Of a stretch of 64,000 nucleotides of DNA, positions 7,755 through 16,087 are shown piece after piece. This DNA is from Polaribacter sp. NJDZ03 (lineage in GTDB: Bacteria > Bacteroidota > Bacteroidia > Flavobacteriales > Flavobacteriaceae). Below the pieces are notes generated by a model. It saw only the letters and a list, made by a program, of their open reading frames with translations. It was not told where the DNA came from and did no database searches. Both the position numbers and the translations under genes were made by a program. The stretch's first letter is position 1. Every line of letters begins with the position of its first letter. The DNA lies in NCBI RefSeq assembly GCF_019263805.1, contig NZ_CP079195.1:1591001-1655000 (forward strand). Reading direction: 5' to 3'.

Positions 7755-8891
7755 TTATTTTTCTAGCTGATATAACGCTATCATTTTCTTATTTATAATA
7801 GATTTAGGAACACTTTTTAAGATAAAATCGCGAAAACCTCTTCCGTATTTCCAATGTGCCATTTTACCGGTCATCCAAGATTGATTTACCACCAAATCTA
7901 CTTTCTTTTGTCTTTTTTTCTGAAACAACTCAAACACATTTTTGTCTTTATTTTCAGCAATTAAATTACTTAAATAAAACGCGTCTTCAATTGCTTGTGC
8001 GCCTCCTTGTCCCATATTCGGAGTAGTTGCATGACCTGCATCTCCAATTAAACAAATATTATTTTTATGCCACTTTTTAAGCGGTTTTAAATCGTGAATA
8101 TCACTTTTTATAATTCGATCAATATCTGTTGCAGCAATTAAATCTGTAATTAAAGGATCAAATTCAGAAAACATTTTTAGCAACTTCTCTTTTACCAAAC
8201 TAACCTCAACTTGCTCATTTTCTTTTGCTAAAACAACTGCAAACCAATAGGTTTTATCTTTTGATACTTTAGAAATTCCGAATCTAATTTTATTGCCCCA
8301 AAGCTCAAATCCTCTGTGTAATAAATGGTCTTCTAACACCCTATTTGTAATTCCTCGCCAACAAGTTTGTCCAGAATATCTTTTCTTACTTTCTGGAAAT
8401 AATTGCTTTCTAACTTTAGAGTTGATGCCATCTGCAGCAATTAAAAAATCGGTTGTAGTTTTAGAAGTATCGTTAAAAGTAATTTCAATTTTGTTGGCTG
8501 CTATTTCTTTAAAAGATTCAAATCCTTTATTTAAAAATATTTTCTCTTTCGGAATTTTATCAAACAACAATTTTTGAAGCGCTGCTCTATGTATTGCAAC
8601 TGTAGTATAACCAAAAATATCCTTTATAAAATCTTGATGACTATCTGAAATTGGCGATAAATCTTGTTTTCCAATGGTAATTCTATCAATAAAATTTCCG
8701 TTAGTAATTACGTCTTCTAAAACACCTAAACTTTCTAAAACTTGCAATGCATTTGGCGCTAACCAAATTCCGGCTCCGACTTCATTTAAAACAGCTGCTT
8801 TTTCAAAAATCTGATAGTCGATTCCTTTTTGTTCAAAAGCCAAAGCTGTCGTTAACCCACCAATTCCTGCGCCAATAATTGTATATTTCAT
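7755..8891 (-). CDS. FAD-dependent monooxygenase (salicylate-hydroxylase-like)
   Basis: The 378-residue protein starts with the FAD-binding GxGxxG (YTIIGAGIGGLTTALAFE), has the middle ADGINSKVR (DG motif) and the second FAD motif GDAGHATTPNMGQGGAQAIEDA. This is the class A flavoprotein hydroxylase layout. It is related to, but clearly different from, the kynurenine monooxygenase at 10253. The aromatic substrate is not readable from sequence. Being within the kynurenine cluster it may hydroxylate a related aromatic compound; this is inference. Genes on both sides are 3-6 bp away, indicating an operon. Confidence 0.85.
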   Translation of the reverse strand: MKYTIIGAGIGGLTTALAFEQKGIDYQIFEKAAVLNEVGAGIWLAPNALQVLESLGVLEDVITNGNFIDRITIGKQDLSPISDSHQDFIKDIFGYTTVAIHRAALQKLLFDKIPKEKIFLNKGFESFKEIAANKIEITFNDTSKTTTDFLIAADGINSKVRKQLFPESKKRYSGQTCWRGITNRVLEDHLLHRGFELWGNKIRFGISKVSKDKTYWFAVVLAKENEQVEVSLVKEKLLKMFSEFDPLITDLIAATDIDRIIKSDIHDLKPLKKWHKNNICLIGDAGHATTPNMGQGGAQAIEDAFYLSNLIAENKDKNVFELFQKKRQKKVDLVVNQSWMTGKMAHWKYGRGFRDFILKSVPKSIINKKMIALYQLEK

Positions 8892-8897
8892 ATCAAT

Positions 8898-9422
8898 TTA
8901 ATTGCTTTCTGCCAACTCTAATAACTTTAATGTGGTATTATAATTTCTAGTTGTTGCGCTTACATACAAGCTTCTCTCAAATAAATTATTAGAAAGTTTT
9001 GTTTTAGAAAAACTACTTTCACAATAAATATATACCATATCATTATCAATTAAATATTGATCGTTCTCAATATCTTTTACCTCAACTTTTGTTTCATAGA
9101 CCTTTTTGTTTAAGAAAACAAAAGCAACTATTTTGGTGTTGTCTGTAGGAAAAGGATAACTAGTAATTGCTTTTTTAAATTGAGGAATTGTTCTTGCAAT
9201 TACAGGAACATCGTAACCAAATTTAGTTTGAATTTCTTGATTAATTTTCTTACAAATTACAGATTTACCTTCATCTGATTCTAAAATAATGTTTCCGCTT
9301 TGTATGTATGTTTGTACGTTTTTAAAACCTAAATCGTTTAATAAATCGCGTAGTTCTGCCATTGGAAGTTTGTTTTTTCCTGAGACATTTATTCCGCGTA
9401 GTAAAACTATATATTTTTTCAT
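8898..9422 (-). CDS. DUF1697 family protein
   Basis: A 174-residue cytoplasmic protein with the family hallmark near the N-terminus (YIVLLRGINVSGKNKLPMAEL), then FKNVQTYIQSGNIILES, and a C-terminal TTRNYNTTLKLLELA. The function of DUF1697 proteins is not established. The gene starts just after the remnant of a second GIY-YIG gene, so its promoter region has been rebuilt by a duplication. It ends 6 bp before the FAD monooxygenase gene. Confidence 0.9.
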   Translation of the reverse strand: MKKYIVLLRGINVSGKNKLPMAELRDLLNDLGFKNVQTYIQSGNIILESDEGKSVICKKINQEIQTKFGYDVPVIARTIPQFKKAITSYPFPTDNTKIVAFVFLNKKVYETKVEVKDIENDQYLIDNDMVYIYCESSFSKTKLSNNLFERSLYVSATTRNYNTTLKLLELAESN

Positions 9423-9442
9423 TTATTTTTTTATCAGTTCGT

Positions 9443-9482
9443 TATTTGAGCATTTTAATATGAATACAAAACACGTTTTTAT
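9443..9482 (-). pseudogene. Remnant of a duplicated GIY-YIG gene (first 13 codons)
   Basis: Read leftwards from 9482 the sequence gives IKTCFVFILKCSN, matching the first codons of the intact GIY-YIG protein (MKTYFVYILKCSD). The start codon is changed from ATG to ATA. Homology stops at about 9443, next to the DUF1697 start. About 130 bp of the upstream region is duplicated with it (9483-9612 against 9949-10080). Confidence 0.75.
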
Positions 9483-9612
9483 AAATACCTCTCGACTGCG
9501 CTCGAGGAGACATTTTTAGTTAAAATATTATATTTTTATCCTCTGATAAACTACGTTCGTTACTTTTAATCAAAATACTTTTTGATTTCAGTAATGCTCG
9601 AGGAGATATTCA
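9443..9612. repeat. Direct repeat around GIY-YIG gene, copy 1
   Basis: About 170 bp match 9908-10080 at high identity, including CTCTCGACTGCGCTCGAGG, ACTACGTTCG and TCAAAATACTTTTTGATTTC. The two copies are offset by about 467 bp and bracket the GIY-YIG gene, which fits a tandem duplication of gene plus upstream region with loss of most of one gene copy. Confidence 0.85.
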
Positions 9613-9645
9613 TTATTTTCTTGTCAGTTCGAGCGCAGTCGAGAA

Positions 9646-9948
9646 CTATTTATGATGTGTTGCATTTCTACATTCAGAAAGAATTTGTAACAGATCAAAA
9701 TCTTCATTTGCTAATGCTAACTTTTTCTTAGAGCTCCATTTTTTTATTTTCTTTTCAAAATAAATGGCTTGTTCTACATCATTAAAAACTTGATTAAAAA
9801 TCAACTCTAAAGGTCTTCTTTTAAAAGTAAAACAACTCTTATTTAAACCCTTTTGATGCTCTTCAAACCTTCTTTCGAGATTATTTGTAATCCCTGTGTA
9901 AAGTAAATTATCTGAACATTTTAATATGTATACAAAATACGTTTTCAT
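9646..9948 (-). CDS. GIY-YIG endonuclease-domain protein
   Basis: A 100-residue single-domain protein with the GIY-YIG elements: VYI at 6-8 and YTG at 17-19, R27 in NNLERRFEEH, and the metal-binding E65 in AIYFEKKIKKW. This group is related to UvrC and homing endonuclease domains; stand-alone copies are common in Bacteroidetes and their job is unknown. The ORF is framed by inverted copies of a short repeat: TTCGAGCGCAGTCGAGA at 9628-9644 after the stop, and TCTCGACTGCGCTCGAGG just before the start. It interrupts the kynurenine cluster in the same direction, as a cassette would. Confidence 0.9.
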   Translation of the reverse strand: MKTYFVYILKCSDNLLYTGITNNLERRFEEHQKGLNKSCFTFKRRPLELIFNQVFNDVEQAIYFEKKIKKWSSKKKLALANEDFDLLQILSECRNATHHK

Positions 9949-10080
9949 AATTACCTCTCGACTGCGCTCGAGGAGACATTTTTAGTTGATTATTATATTT
10001 ATCATCCTCTAGTGAACTACGTTCGCTACTTTCAATCAAAATACTTTTTGATTTCTGTAATGCTCGAGGAGACATTTTTA
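9908..10080. repeat. Direct repeat around GIY-YIG gene, copy 2
   Basis: This copy covers the first 13 codons of the intact GIY-YIG gene and its upstream 130 bp. It has GAGGAGACATTTTTAGTT at both ends of the upstream segment (9970-9987 and 10066-10083), so it contains a shorter repeat of its own. Confidence 0.85.
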
Positions 10081-10159
10081 GTTAATTCTACACTATTAAA
10101 AATTTATATCTTTTGACTAGCTTTTATTTTCTTTAAGCAATAGCTTTTATTAATTGGTT

Positions 10160-10250
10160 TAGCCCTGATTGAAGCATTTGTTTGAGCTCTTTTTTATTCT
10201 TTTTTGAATAAAAAAAGCGAGTGCGGAAAGCAGGAAATAGCTTCTAAAAA
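10160..10250. repeat. 3'-end structured element, family E, copy 1
   Basis: The segment starts TAGCCCTGATTGAAGC and ends GCGGAAAGCAGGAAATAGCT, with poly-T and poly-A stretches facing each other in the middle. A second copy is at 16088. It lies directly after the stop of the kynurenine monooxygenase gene. On either strand it would form a hairpin with a U-rich stem, so it may terminate or stabilise the transcript. Confidence 0.75.
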
Positions 10251-10252
10251 AA

Positions 10253-11662
10253 CTACATACCTGCAATTTTATCTTCTGCTAAAATGTTATTTGTTTCTGT
10301 GTTTACTTTCTCTAAAATGACTTGTAATTCGGCTTTGGTCATGTTTAAATGCGTGTGAACGTCATCTCCTGCAATTAAATTTAACAACGCTTTGTCTTGC
10401 GCTCTACCGCGTTTCATAGCTTCATTATACCCAATATTTGCATTAAAAGTGACTAAAGAATATTTAGAAAAATACTGGGTTGGAAACGTCTTTTCTAAAT
10501 CCATTTCTATCTTTCTTTTCTCTTTAAAAATAGGATTTGCAACGTGGTCTCTCATTTCATGAAAGTTATCAATCGCTAAATCTGCAATGGCATCCGTATC
10601 TTGTTTTCTTGCTTTTTCGTACGTCTTAAAAATGGTTTCCCAAGAATCTAAATTTTGATTTAAAATTTCATCAAAAACGGTAATATCTTCAAAAGAAGCA
10701 TTCATTCCTTGTCCGTAAAAAGGTACAATTGCATGTGCGGAATCTCCCAACAAAACAGTTTTATTTTGATAACTCCAAGGAGAACATTTTACAGTACCCA
10801 AAGCTCCAGTTGGATTGTTTATAAATTCGGCTGTTATATTTGGAATAATTGCCAAAGCATCTGGAAATTCTTTCTCAAAAAATTCAGTGATTTTTTCCTC
10901 GGATGTTAAGTTTTCAAAATTAAACTCGCCTTCATTATAACTTAAAAAGAGCGTTACTGTAAAGCTTCCATCTAAATTTGGTAAGGCTATTAACATAAAA
11001 TCGCCACGAGGCCAAATGTGTAAATGCTGATTGCTAATTTGATGTTTTCCGCTTTTATCTGCAGGAATTTCTAATTCTTTATAACCGTGATTTAGATAAT
11101 TTTGAGAATAGCTAAAAAGAAATTTACGTTCTAAATAATAGCTTTTTCTTAATGAAGAACCTGCACCATCTGTTCCGAAAATTACATCTGCTTTTATAGA
11201 AAACTCTTCTTTGGTTTTGTTATCTTTAAAATGTGCCGTATTCTTTTCTAAATCAACATTTTTACATTTTTTATTAAAATGAATGTTTACGTTTTCGTGC
11301 TTTTCTACTTCATTTAATAACAATGCGTTTAAATCGCCACGAGAAATGGAATTGATATATTCATTTTCTCTACCAGAATAATTAGATGCAAAGGTGTTTC
11401 CTGCTCTGTCATGCATTAATCTACCATACATTGGTATGCAAATTTCTCTAGCCTTTTCTTCTACTCCACACAAACGCAACGCTTTAAAACCTCTGTCCGA
11501 CAAGGCTAAATTGATTGACCTTCCGGCAGAAATATCTGTGGTTCTTAAATCTGGTCTGCTTTCGTATAATTCAATTTTATAACCTCTTTGTGCTAAACGT
11601 AAAGCAAGTAAACTTCCACATAAACCTGCACCGATTATTAATATTTTATCTGTTTTGTTCAT
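10253..11662 (-). CDS. kmo: Kynurenine 3-monooxygenase
   Basis: The 469-residue flavoprotein carries the FAD motif LIIGAGLCGSLLALRLAQRG, the family block DISAGRSINLALSDRG, FGTDGAGSSLRK, and the second FAD motif VLLGDSAHAIVPFYGQGMNA. It hydroxylates L-kynurenine to 3-hydroxykynurenine with NADPH and O2. Length and motifs fit the family; the C-terminal half should carry the region that is membrane-linked in eukaryotes. Kynureninase is encoded just upstream (54 bp), so both are likely one transcription unit, with a strong palindrome between them. Confidence 0.95.
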   Translation of the reverse strand: MNKTDKILIIGAGLCGSLLALRLAQRGYKIELYESRPDLRTTDISAGRSINLALSDRGFKALRLCGVEEKAREICIPMYGRLMHDRAGNTFASNYSGRENEYINSISRGDLNALLLNEVEKHENVNIHFNKKCKNVDLEKNTAHFKDNKTKEEFSIKADVIFGTDGAGSSLRKSYYLERKFLFSYSQNYLNHGYKELEIPADKSGKHQISNQHLHIWPRGDFMLIALPNLDGSFTVTLFLSYNEGEFNFENLTSEEKITEFFEKEFPDALAIIPNITAEFINNPTGALGTVKCSPWSYQNKTVLLGDSAHAIVPFYGQGMNASFEDITVFDEILNQNLDSWETIFKTYEKARKQDTDAIADLAIDNFHEMRDHVANPIFKEKRKIEMDLEKTFPTQYFSKYSLVTFNANIGYNEAMKRGRAQDKALLNLIAGDDVHTHLNMTKAELQVILEKVNTETNNILAEDKIAGM

Positions 11663-11676
11663 TTTTTTCTAAAATT

Positions 11677-11709
11677 AAACCTCACAGGTTTTAAAAACCT
11701 GTGAGGTTT
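11677..11709. repeat. Perfect 16-bp palindrome between kynU and kmo
   Basis: AAACCTCACAGGTTTT at 11677-11692 is followed by one A and then the exact reverse complement at 11694-11709. The hairpin fills the kynU-kmo gap. It could act as a processing or attenuation site inside the operon, or be a dispersed palindrome of the type common in this phylum. Confidence 0.85.
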
Positions 11710-11716
11710 CTTCTAT

Positions 11717-12976
11717 CTACAATAACTCTTTTAATATTGAAACCATATTGTACACATCTTCAAAAGTAGTATACATTGGCGTTGGCGCACAACGGATAAC
11801 ATCTGGTTCTCGCCAATCGGTAATAATATGTTTTTCAGTTAGTTTATTATGCAAACTTTTATCGGCATTTTTAACTTGAATGGATAATTGGCAACCGCGT
11901 TCTTTTGGATTACTTGGCGTAATAATCTTAATATCTTCAGAACCAATTTCATTGATTAAAAACTCGAAATAACCGGTTAGTTTTTCTGATTTTTCTCTTA
12001 AAGCATCCATCCCAACTTCATCAAACAAATCTAGAGATGCTTTTATGGCTGCCATAGATAATATTGGCGGATTGGATAATTGCCAACCTTCTGCTCCTTC
12101 CATTACATCAAAAGGCATGCGCATATTAAAACGGGTGGTTTTGTTGTGATTCCACCAACCAGAAAAACGTGGTAAGTCTTTATTTTTTGCATGTTTTTTG
12201 TGCACAAATAACCCAGCTAAACTTCCGGGACCAGAATTTAAATATTTGTACGTACACCAAGCGGCAAAATCGACTCCTGATTCATGTAAATTTGGCTGAA
12301 TATTTCCTGCTCCGTGGGCTAAATCAATTCCAACAACACACTCTTTAGCATGACCAATTTCGGCTATTCGCTTTAAATCTAAAAACTGACCGGTGTAATA
12401 ATTCACGCCTCCAATTAATAACAAAGCAATTTCATCACCTTGTTCTTCTACAATGGTTTCTAAATCTTCAATATTTAATAATTCTTCTCCTTTTCTTGGT
12501 TTCCACTCAATAACATCTTCTTTAGAAAATCCGTGAAATTCTAATTGAGATTGTACTGCATATCTATCTGAAGGAAAAGCATCACTTTCTATAACAATTT
12601 TATATTTGGTTTTTGTTGGTCTGTAAAAAGATACCATTAACAAATGTAAATTTGTGGTAAGCGTATTCATCACCACAACTTCAATTGGTTTTGCGCCAAC
12701 AATTTTCGCCATTTTATCGGTTAATAACTCATGGTAATGTAACCAAGGATTTTTTGCTTCAAAATGACCTTCTACACCTAAATTTGCCCAATCTTCTAAT
12801 TCTTGATTGATATATTTTTTAGTAGATTTTGGCTGTAAGCCCAAAGAATTCCCTGTAAAATATAACCAGTCTTTTCCGTTTTTATCTTTCGGAATGTGAA
12901 ATTGATTGCGCAAATAAGAAAGAGGATCTTCTTTATCTTGCTGTTTGGCAAATTCTAAATTATTTTGATATTTCAT
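11717..12976 (-). CDS. kynU: Kynureninase
   Basis: A 420-residue PLP enzyme that cleaves (3-hydroxy)kynurenine to (3-hydroxy)anthranilate and alanine. Family blocks are clear: YFTGNSLGLQP near the N-terminus, VVGIDLAHGAGN (PLP-binding aspartate), FAAWCTYKYLNSGPGS with the Schiff-base lysine, and GWQLSNPPILSMAA. I chose ATG 12976 (MKYQNNLEF); the frame extends 12 codons further to 13012 but with hydrophobic, unrelated residues. With kmo and the dioxygenase it makes 3-hydroxyanthranilate from kynurenine and opens its ring. Confidence 0.95.
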   Translation of the reverse strand: MKYQNNLEFAKQQDKEDPLSYLRNQFHIPKDKNGKDWLYFTGNSLGLQPKSTKKYINQELEDWANLGVEGHFEAKNPWLHYHELLTDKMAKIVGAKPIEVVVMNTLTTNLHLLMVSFYRPTKTKYKIVIESDAFPSDRYAVQSQLEFHGFSKEDVIEWKPRKGEELLNIEDLETIVEEQGDEIALLLIGGVNYYTGQFLDLKRIAEIGHAKECVVGIDLAHGAGNIQPNLHESGVDFAAWCTYKYLNSGPGSLAGLFVHKKHAKNKDLPRFSGWWNHNKTTRFNMRMPFDVMEGAEGWQLSNPPILSMAAIKASLDLFDEVGMDALREKSEKLTGYFEFLINEIGSEDIKIITPSNPKERGCQLSIQVKNADKSLHNKLTEKHIITDWREPDVIRCAPTPMYTTFEDVYNMVSILKELL

Positions 12977-13097
12977 CAGCTTAAAAAATGAGTGTCTCCA
13001 AATATAAAACAATCCTAAATAAGTTTCAATAATATTGGATTAATAAAGCAATTAAATAAATTCTCTTTTTTTGTATTTTTACACAAAATAGACATTT

Positions 13098-14285
13098 ATG
13101 AAACTTTATAAATACTTATTGCTAAGTATGCTTCTTATTTCTTTTTCTTGTAAGAATGAGCAAAAACCAACAAATGAATTAACAACAATTTACACAACTT
13201 TAAAGGCTGAATTTGCACCTGACAAACGTGTAGAGTTGTTTGATATTAATATTGAATCTGCAGACAATCAACTTATTTTAGAAGGAGAAACAACTTCTAA
13301 AAAAGCATTTACTATTTTTTTAGATAGCTTAAAAAACAGAAAATTAGCATTTACCAATAACGTACGTGTTTTACCGGATTCTGCCATAGGAAACCTACAA
13401 TATGCAATTGCTAGAAATTCTGTAATTAATATTCGTTCTAATCCAAAACATGCTGCAGAACTAGGTACGCAAGGTTTGCTAGGAATGTCTTTAAAAGTTT
13501 TAGATAAAAAAGGCGACTTCTATAGAATTCAGACTCCGGATAATTATATTTCTTGGGTTGATAAAGGTGGAATTCAATTAATAACTAAAAACGATTTTAA
13601 TGCTTGGAACGATGCTAAAAAAATAATGTTTGCCAAAAATTTCGGCTATGTTTATGTTGATAAATCTACTGATTCTGAAATTGTTTCTGACATTACTTTA
13701 GGTGGATTACTACAGTATCTTTCTGAGGACGATAATTTCTATAAAGTAAAATATCCTGATAACAGAATTGGGTTTCTTAAAAAAGAGGAAGCTGTTATTT
13801 ACAATTCTTGGTTAGAAAGCGTGGAGGCATCCAAAGAAAATGTAGAAACTGTAGCAAAAACATTAACTGGTTCTCCTTATTTATGGGGCGGAACTTCTAG
13901 CAAAGGAGTTGACTGTAGTGGTTTTACAAAAATGGTCTATTTAATGAATGGTTTTATCATTCCTAGAGATGCTTCTCAGCAAATTAACGCAGGTAAAACA
14001 GTAGATAAAAACCTACAATTTAAAGATTTAGAAAAAGGAGATTTAATGTTCTTTGGTACAAAAGCCACATCAGATAAAAAACAACGTGTTGTGCATGTTG
14101 GTATTTGGTTGGGCAATGATAAAATGGAATTTATTCATTCTTCTGGTAACGTGCATTTAAGTTCTATGAGTGCTGATGAAGCTAATTATGATGAATTTAA
14201 TAAGAATAGATATTTAGGTAGTAAACGTTATTTAGGTGTAAAAGATAAAATGATTGTTGATTTGAAAGAAAAAATAAAACTTTAG
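13098..14285 (+). CDS. NlpC/P60 lipoprotein with SH3-like domains
   Basis: The 395-residue protein has a lipobox (LISFSC), a region with two SH3-like repeats (about 110-240; NVINIRSNPKH, then YVYVDKSTDSEIVSDI) and a C-terminal NlpC/P60 cysteine peptidase. The catalytic Cys is in GVDCSGF, the His in VVHVGIWLG and the third residue in FIHSSGNV. Such enzymes cut peptide crosslinks in peptidoglycan, here from an outer or inner membrane anchor facing the periplasm. It is divergent from kynU. Confidence 0.92.
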   Translation: MKLYKYLLLSMLLISFSCKNEQKPTNELTTIYTTLKAEFAPDKRVELFDINIESADNQLILEGETTSKKAFTIFLDSLKNRKLAFTNNVRVLPDSAIGNLQYAIARNSVINIRSNPKHAAELGTQGLLGMSLKVLDKKGDFYRIQTPDNYISWVDKGGIQLITKNDFNAWNDAKKIMFAKNFGYVYVDKSTDSEIVSDITLGGLLQYLSEDDNFYKVKYPDNRIGFLKKEEAVIYNSWLESVEASKENVETVAKTLTGSPYLWGGTSSKGVDCSGFTKMVYLMNGFIIPRDASQQINAGKTVDKNLQFKDLEKGDLMFFGTKATSDKKQRVVHVGIWLGNDKMEFIHSSGNVHLSSMSADEANYDEFNKNRYLGSKRYLGVKDKMIVDLKEKIKL

Positions 14286-14353
14286 GTATAATAAGTAAGC
14301 ATTCATTGACAAATAAATTCAAAAACGAACTTTTTAAATAAAATTAATAAAAA

Positions 14354-14581
14354 ATGAAATTAATAAAAAAGATTACAAAAATTTTAACTCTAACAATTGT
14401 AATAACTTTATTTTTTAGCTGTGAAGATGATTGCACTAAAGTTGTAAATATACCAAAGGCAAACCCTAATTATAATCCCAATAATCCAAGTGGAAATAAT
14501 CCTCCTTTTATCGACGATTTTCAAGAAGTATCTTGTGATTTTCAAGAACCTGTAACAAAACCAGTTAACGGATCTAATTAG
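14354..14581 (+). CDS. Small lipoprotein of 75 residues
   Basis: A lipoprotein signal peptide with lipobox LFFSC is followed by an Asn/Pro-rich low-complexity stretch (NPNYNPNNPSGNNPP). No family is recognised. It lies 68 bp after the NlpC/P60 gene and may be transcribed with it. Confidence 0.6.
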   Translation: MKLIKKITKILTLTIVITLFFSCEDDCTKVVNIPKANPNYNPNNPSGNNPPFIDDFQEVSCDFQEPVTKPVNGSN

Positions 14582-14956
14582 AAAAACGTAAAAACAAAAT
14601 ACAAAAATATAATTTTATAGAATTCTTACTCATTATTTGAATTTAGTAAGTTTATAGCATTAAAGTATTTTAGCTCGTTTACAAAATCAGAAACTGAATT
14701 AAAAAATAAAACCAAACAGTATCTGTAATTTAGTCAGTTATTAATTACTCATTAAATCGGATGTAAAAGTATTGCTGAATAAAACAACGAAAAGCCAATA
14801 TCTAGTATAACTAATTGATAGTTTTGCTCACTTTAGAAATCCCTTCGGAATTTCGTAGTTAGTAGTTTATTTAGTACATTCACTGCTGAAACAACGTAAT
14901 AAACCACATACACCAACCATAGAATTCATTGAGTAAAAGCATTAAAATTGATAAAT
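14582..14956. other. Gene-free stretch, no recognisable content
   Basis: About 375 bp of AT-rich DNA with no credible reading frame. The only structure I see is a small hairpin GAAATCCCTTCGGAATTTC at about 14836-14854. It probably holds the promoter of the next gene. Confidence 0.5.
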
Positions 14957-15208
14957 ATGAGTAATTTTAAAGACATTAAATCGGAAATTGAAAAATATGC
15001 AAATGATTCAAATCTGACTGAATTACAAATTGTTGCGAAATTAGAAAAACACTATTTTGACAAAGAAGTAAACAAAAATTTAAAGCTGTATACAAAAGGA
15101 AAGAAAAAAGTGAGCGAAATAACAAAAGATCTAAAAATATCGCCACGAAAATTTTATGCAATTTTAGAGAAAAAGAAAATAGAACATAAGAAATATAAAA
15201 AGGAGTAA
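14957..15208 (+). CDS. Small basic protein with helix-turn-helix-like end
   Basis: The 83-residue protein is strongly charged (many K and E). Its last third (KVSEITKDLKISPRKFYAILEKKKI) looks like a helix-turn-helix with a lysine-rich tail, so DNA or RNA binding is possible. ATG 14957 is preferred to the upstream TTG at 14948. No family is recognised. It precedes a PAS-domain protein gene by about 110 bp in the same direction. Confidence 0.6.
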   Translation: MSNFKDIKSEIEKYANDSNLTELQIVAKLEKHYFDKEVNKNLKLYTKGKKKVSEITKDLKISPRKFYAILEKKKIEHKKYKKE

Positions 15209-15316
15209 TTTTAAATATGCTGTTTTACTTTTAACTCACTTGAGAGAATCACTACTTAAACCAAGTAACAAAGCTTTTAAAAACACATTGCAACAATATT
15301 GAATACCAAGGACACT

Positions 15317-15877
15317 ATGAAGAATAATCTTACTGACATGAAATGTTTGGATATTTACTTATCTAGTCTTAATAGAGAAGAATATAATGAAATAAAGCCA
15401 AAAGTTGAAATTTCAACAGTAAAAGCGACGCCTTTGGTGAGTTGGGATATTTTTATGGATGATTACTATAGCAGGTTAATAGAAGCTAAAAAGAGAATGG
15501 AAATAGAACAAGTGCTTTCTTTTGCTAAAAAGTTCAATTGGAAAAATGACCTAGATCTTGCTTTTTCTGAAAATGACTATGAAGCATTAATCGTAACTGA
15601 CAAAAATCAAAACATAATTTGGGTAAACGAAGGATTTACATCAATGACTGGTTATTCTAAAAAATTTGCAATAAACAAAACTCCTAAATTCTTACAAGGA
15701 GAAGAAACTTCCGTAAAAACTAAAAATAGAATTCAGGAAAAAATACAACAAGTCGAGCCTTTTAAAGAAATTATAGTAAACTACAAAAAAGACGGAACAA
15801 CCTATAAATGCGAAGTTAAGATAATTCCATTATTCAATGAAAATACGACTCACTACATAGCATTCGAAAAAAAGTAG
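15317..15877 (+). CDS. Stand-alone PAS/LOV-like protein without the photoactive cysteine
   Basis: The 186-residue protein has a helical N-terminal part (1-80) and a PAS domain (about 83-186). The PAS core resembles LOV domains: ALIVTDKNQNIIWVNEGFTSM, TGYSKKF, then NKTPKFLQGEETS. In true LOV domains the last motif is GRNCRFLQ with a flavin-adduct Cys; here P123 occupies that position. No output domain is attached. ATG 15317 is preferred to the upstream TTG at 15299. It may be a sensor or a protein-interaction module; ligand unknown. Confidence 0.8.
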   Translation: MKNNLTDMKCLDIYLSSLNREEYNEIKPKVEISTVKATPLVSWDIFMDDYYSRLIEAKKRMEIEQVLSFAKKFNWKNDLDLAFSENDYEALIVTDKNQNIIWVNEGFTSMTGYSKKFAINKTPKFLQGEETSVKTKNRIQEKIQQVEPFKEIIVNYKKDGTTYKCEVKIIPLFNENTTHYIAFEKK

Positions 15878-16087
15878 GATAGCCTGAAAAAGACTGTAGT
15901 AAGCAACCGATATTAAAATTATTTATCTTTGCTTTCATCAAAGCAGTTATATTTTTCTTTGAAAAGTAGCAGTTTATAAAAATTTAGAAATTTTAATATC
16001 ACAAATACATACACAGCTATAAAGCACAGTATTAAAATAAACAGAGTGCTAGGTTCTTATTAAGAATAACATATTTGCAAACAAGTC

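Noticed and set aside
13098..14285. Effector of a secretion system (NlpC/P60 toxin)
   Set aside because: It has a lipobox, SH3-like domains and no immunity or secretion genes nearby; an ordinary envelope hydrolase fits better.
14354..15877. Defence island or toxin-antitoxin pair made of the small lipoprotein, basic protein and PAS protein
   Set aside because: No toxin, nuclease or antitoxin motif is visible, and the spacing between genes is loose.
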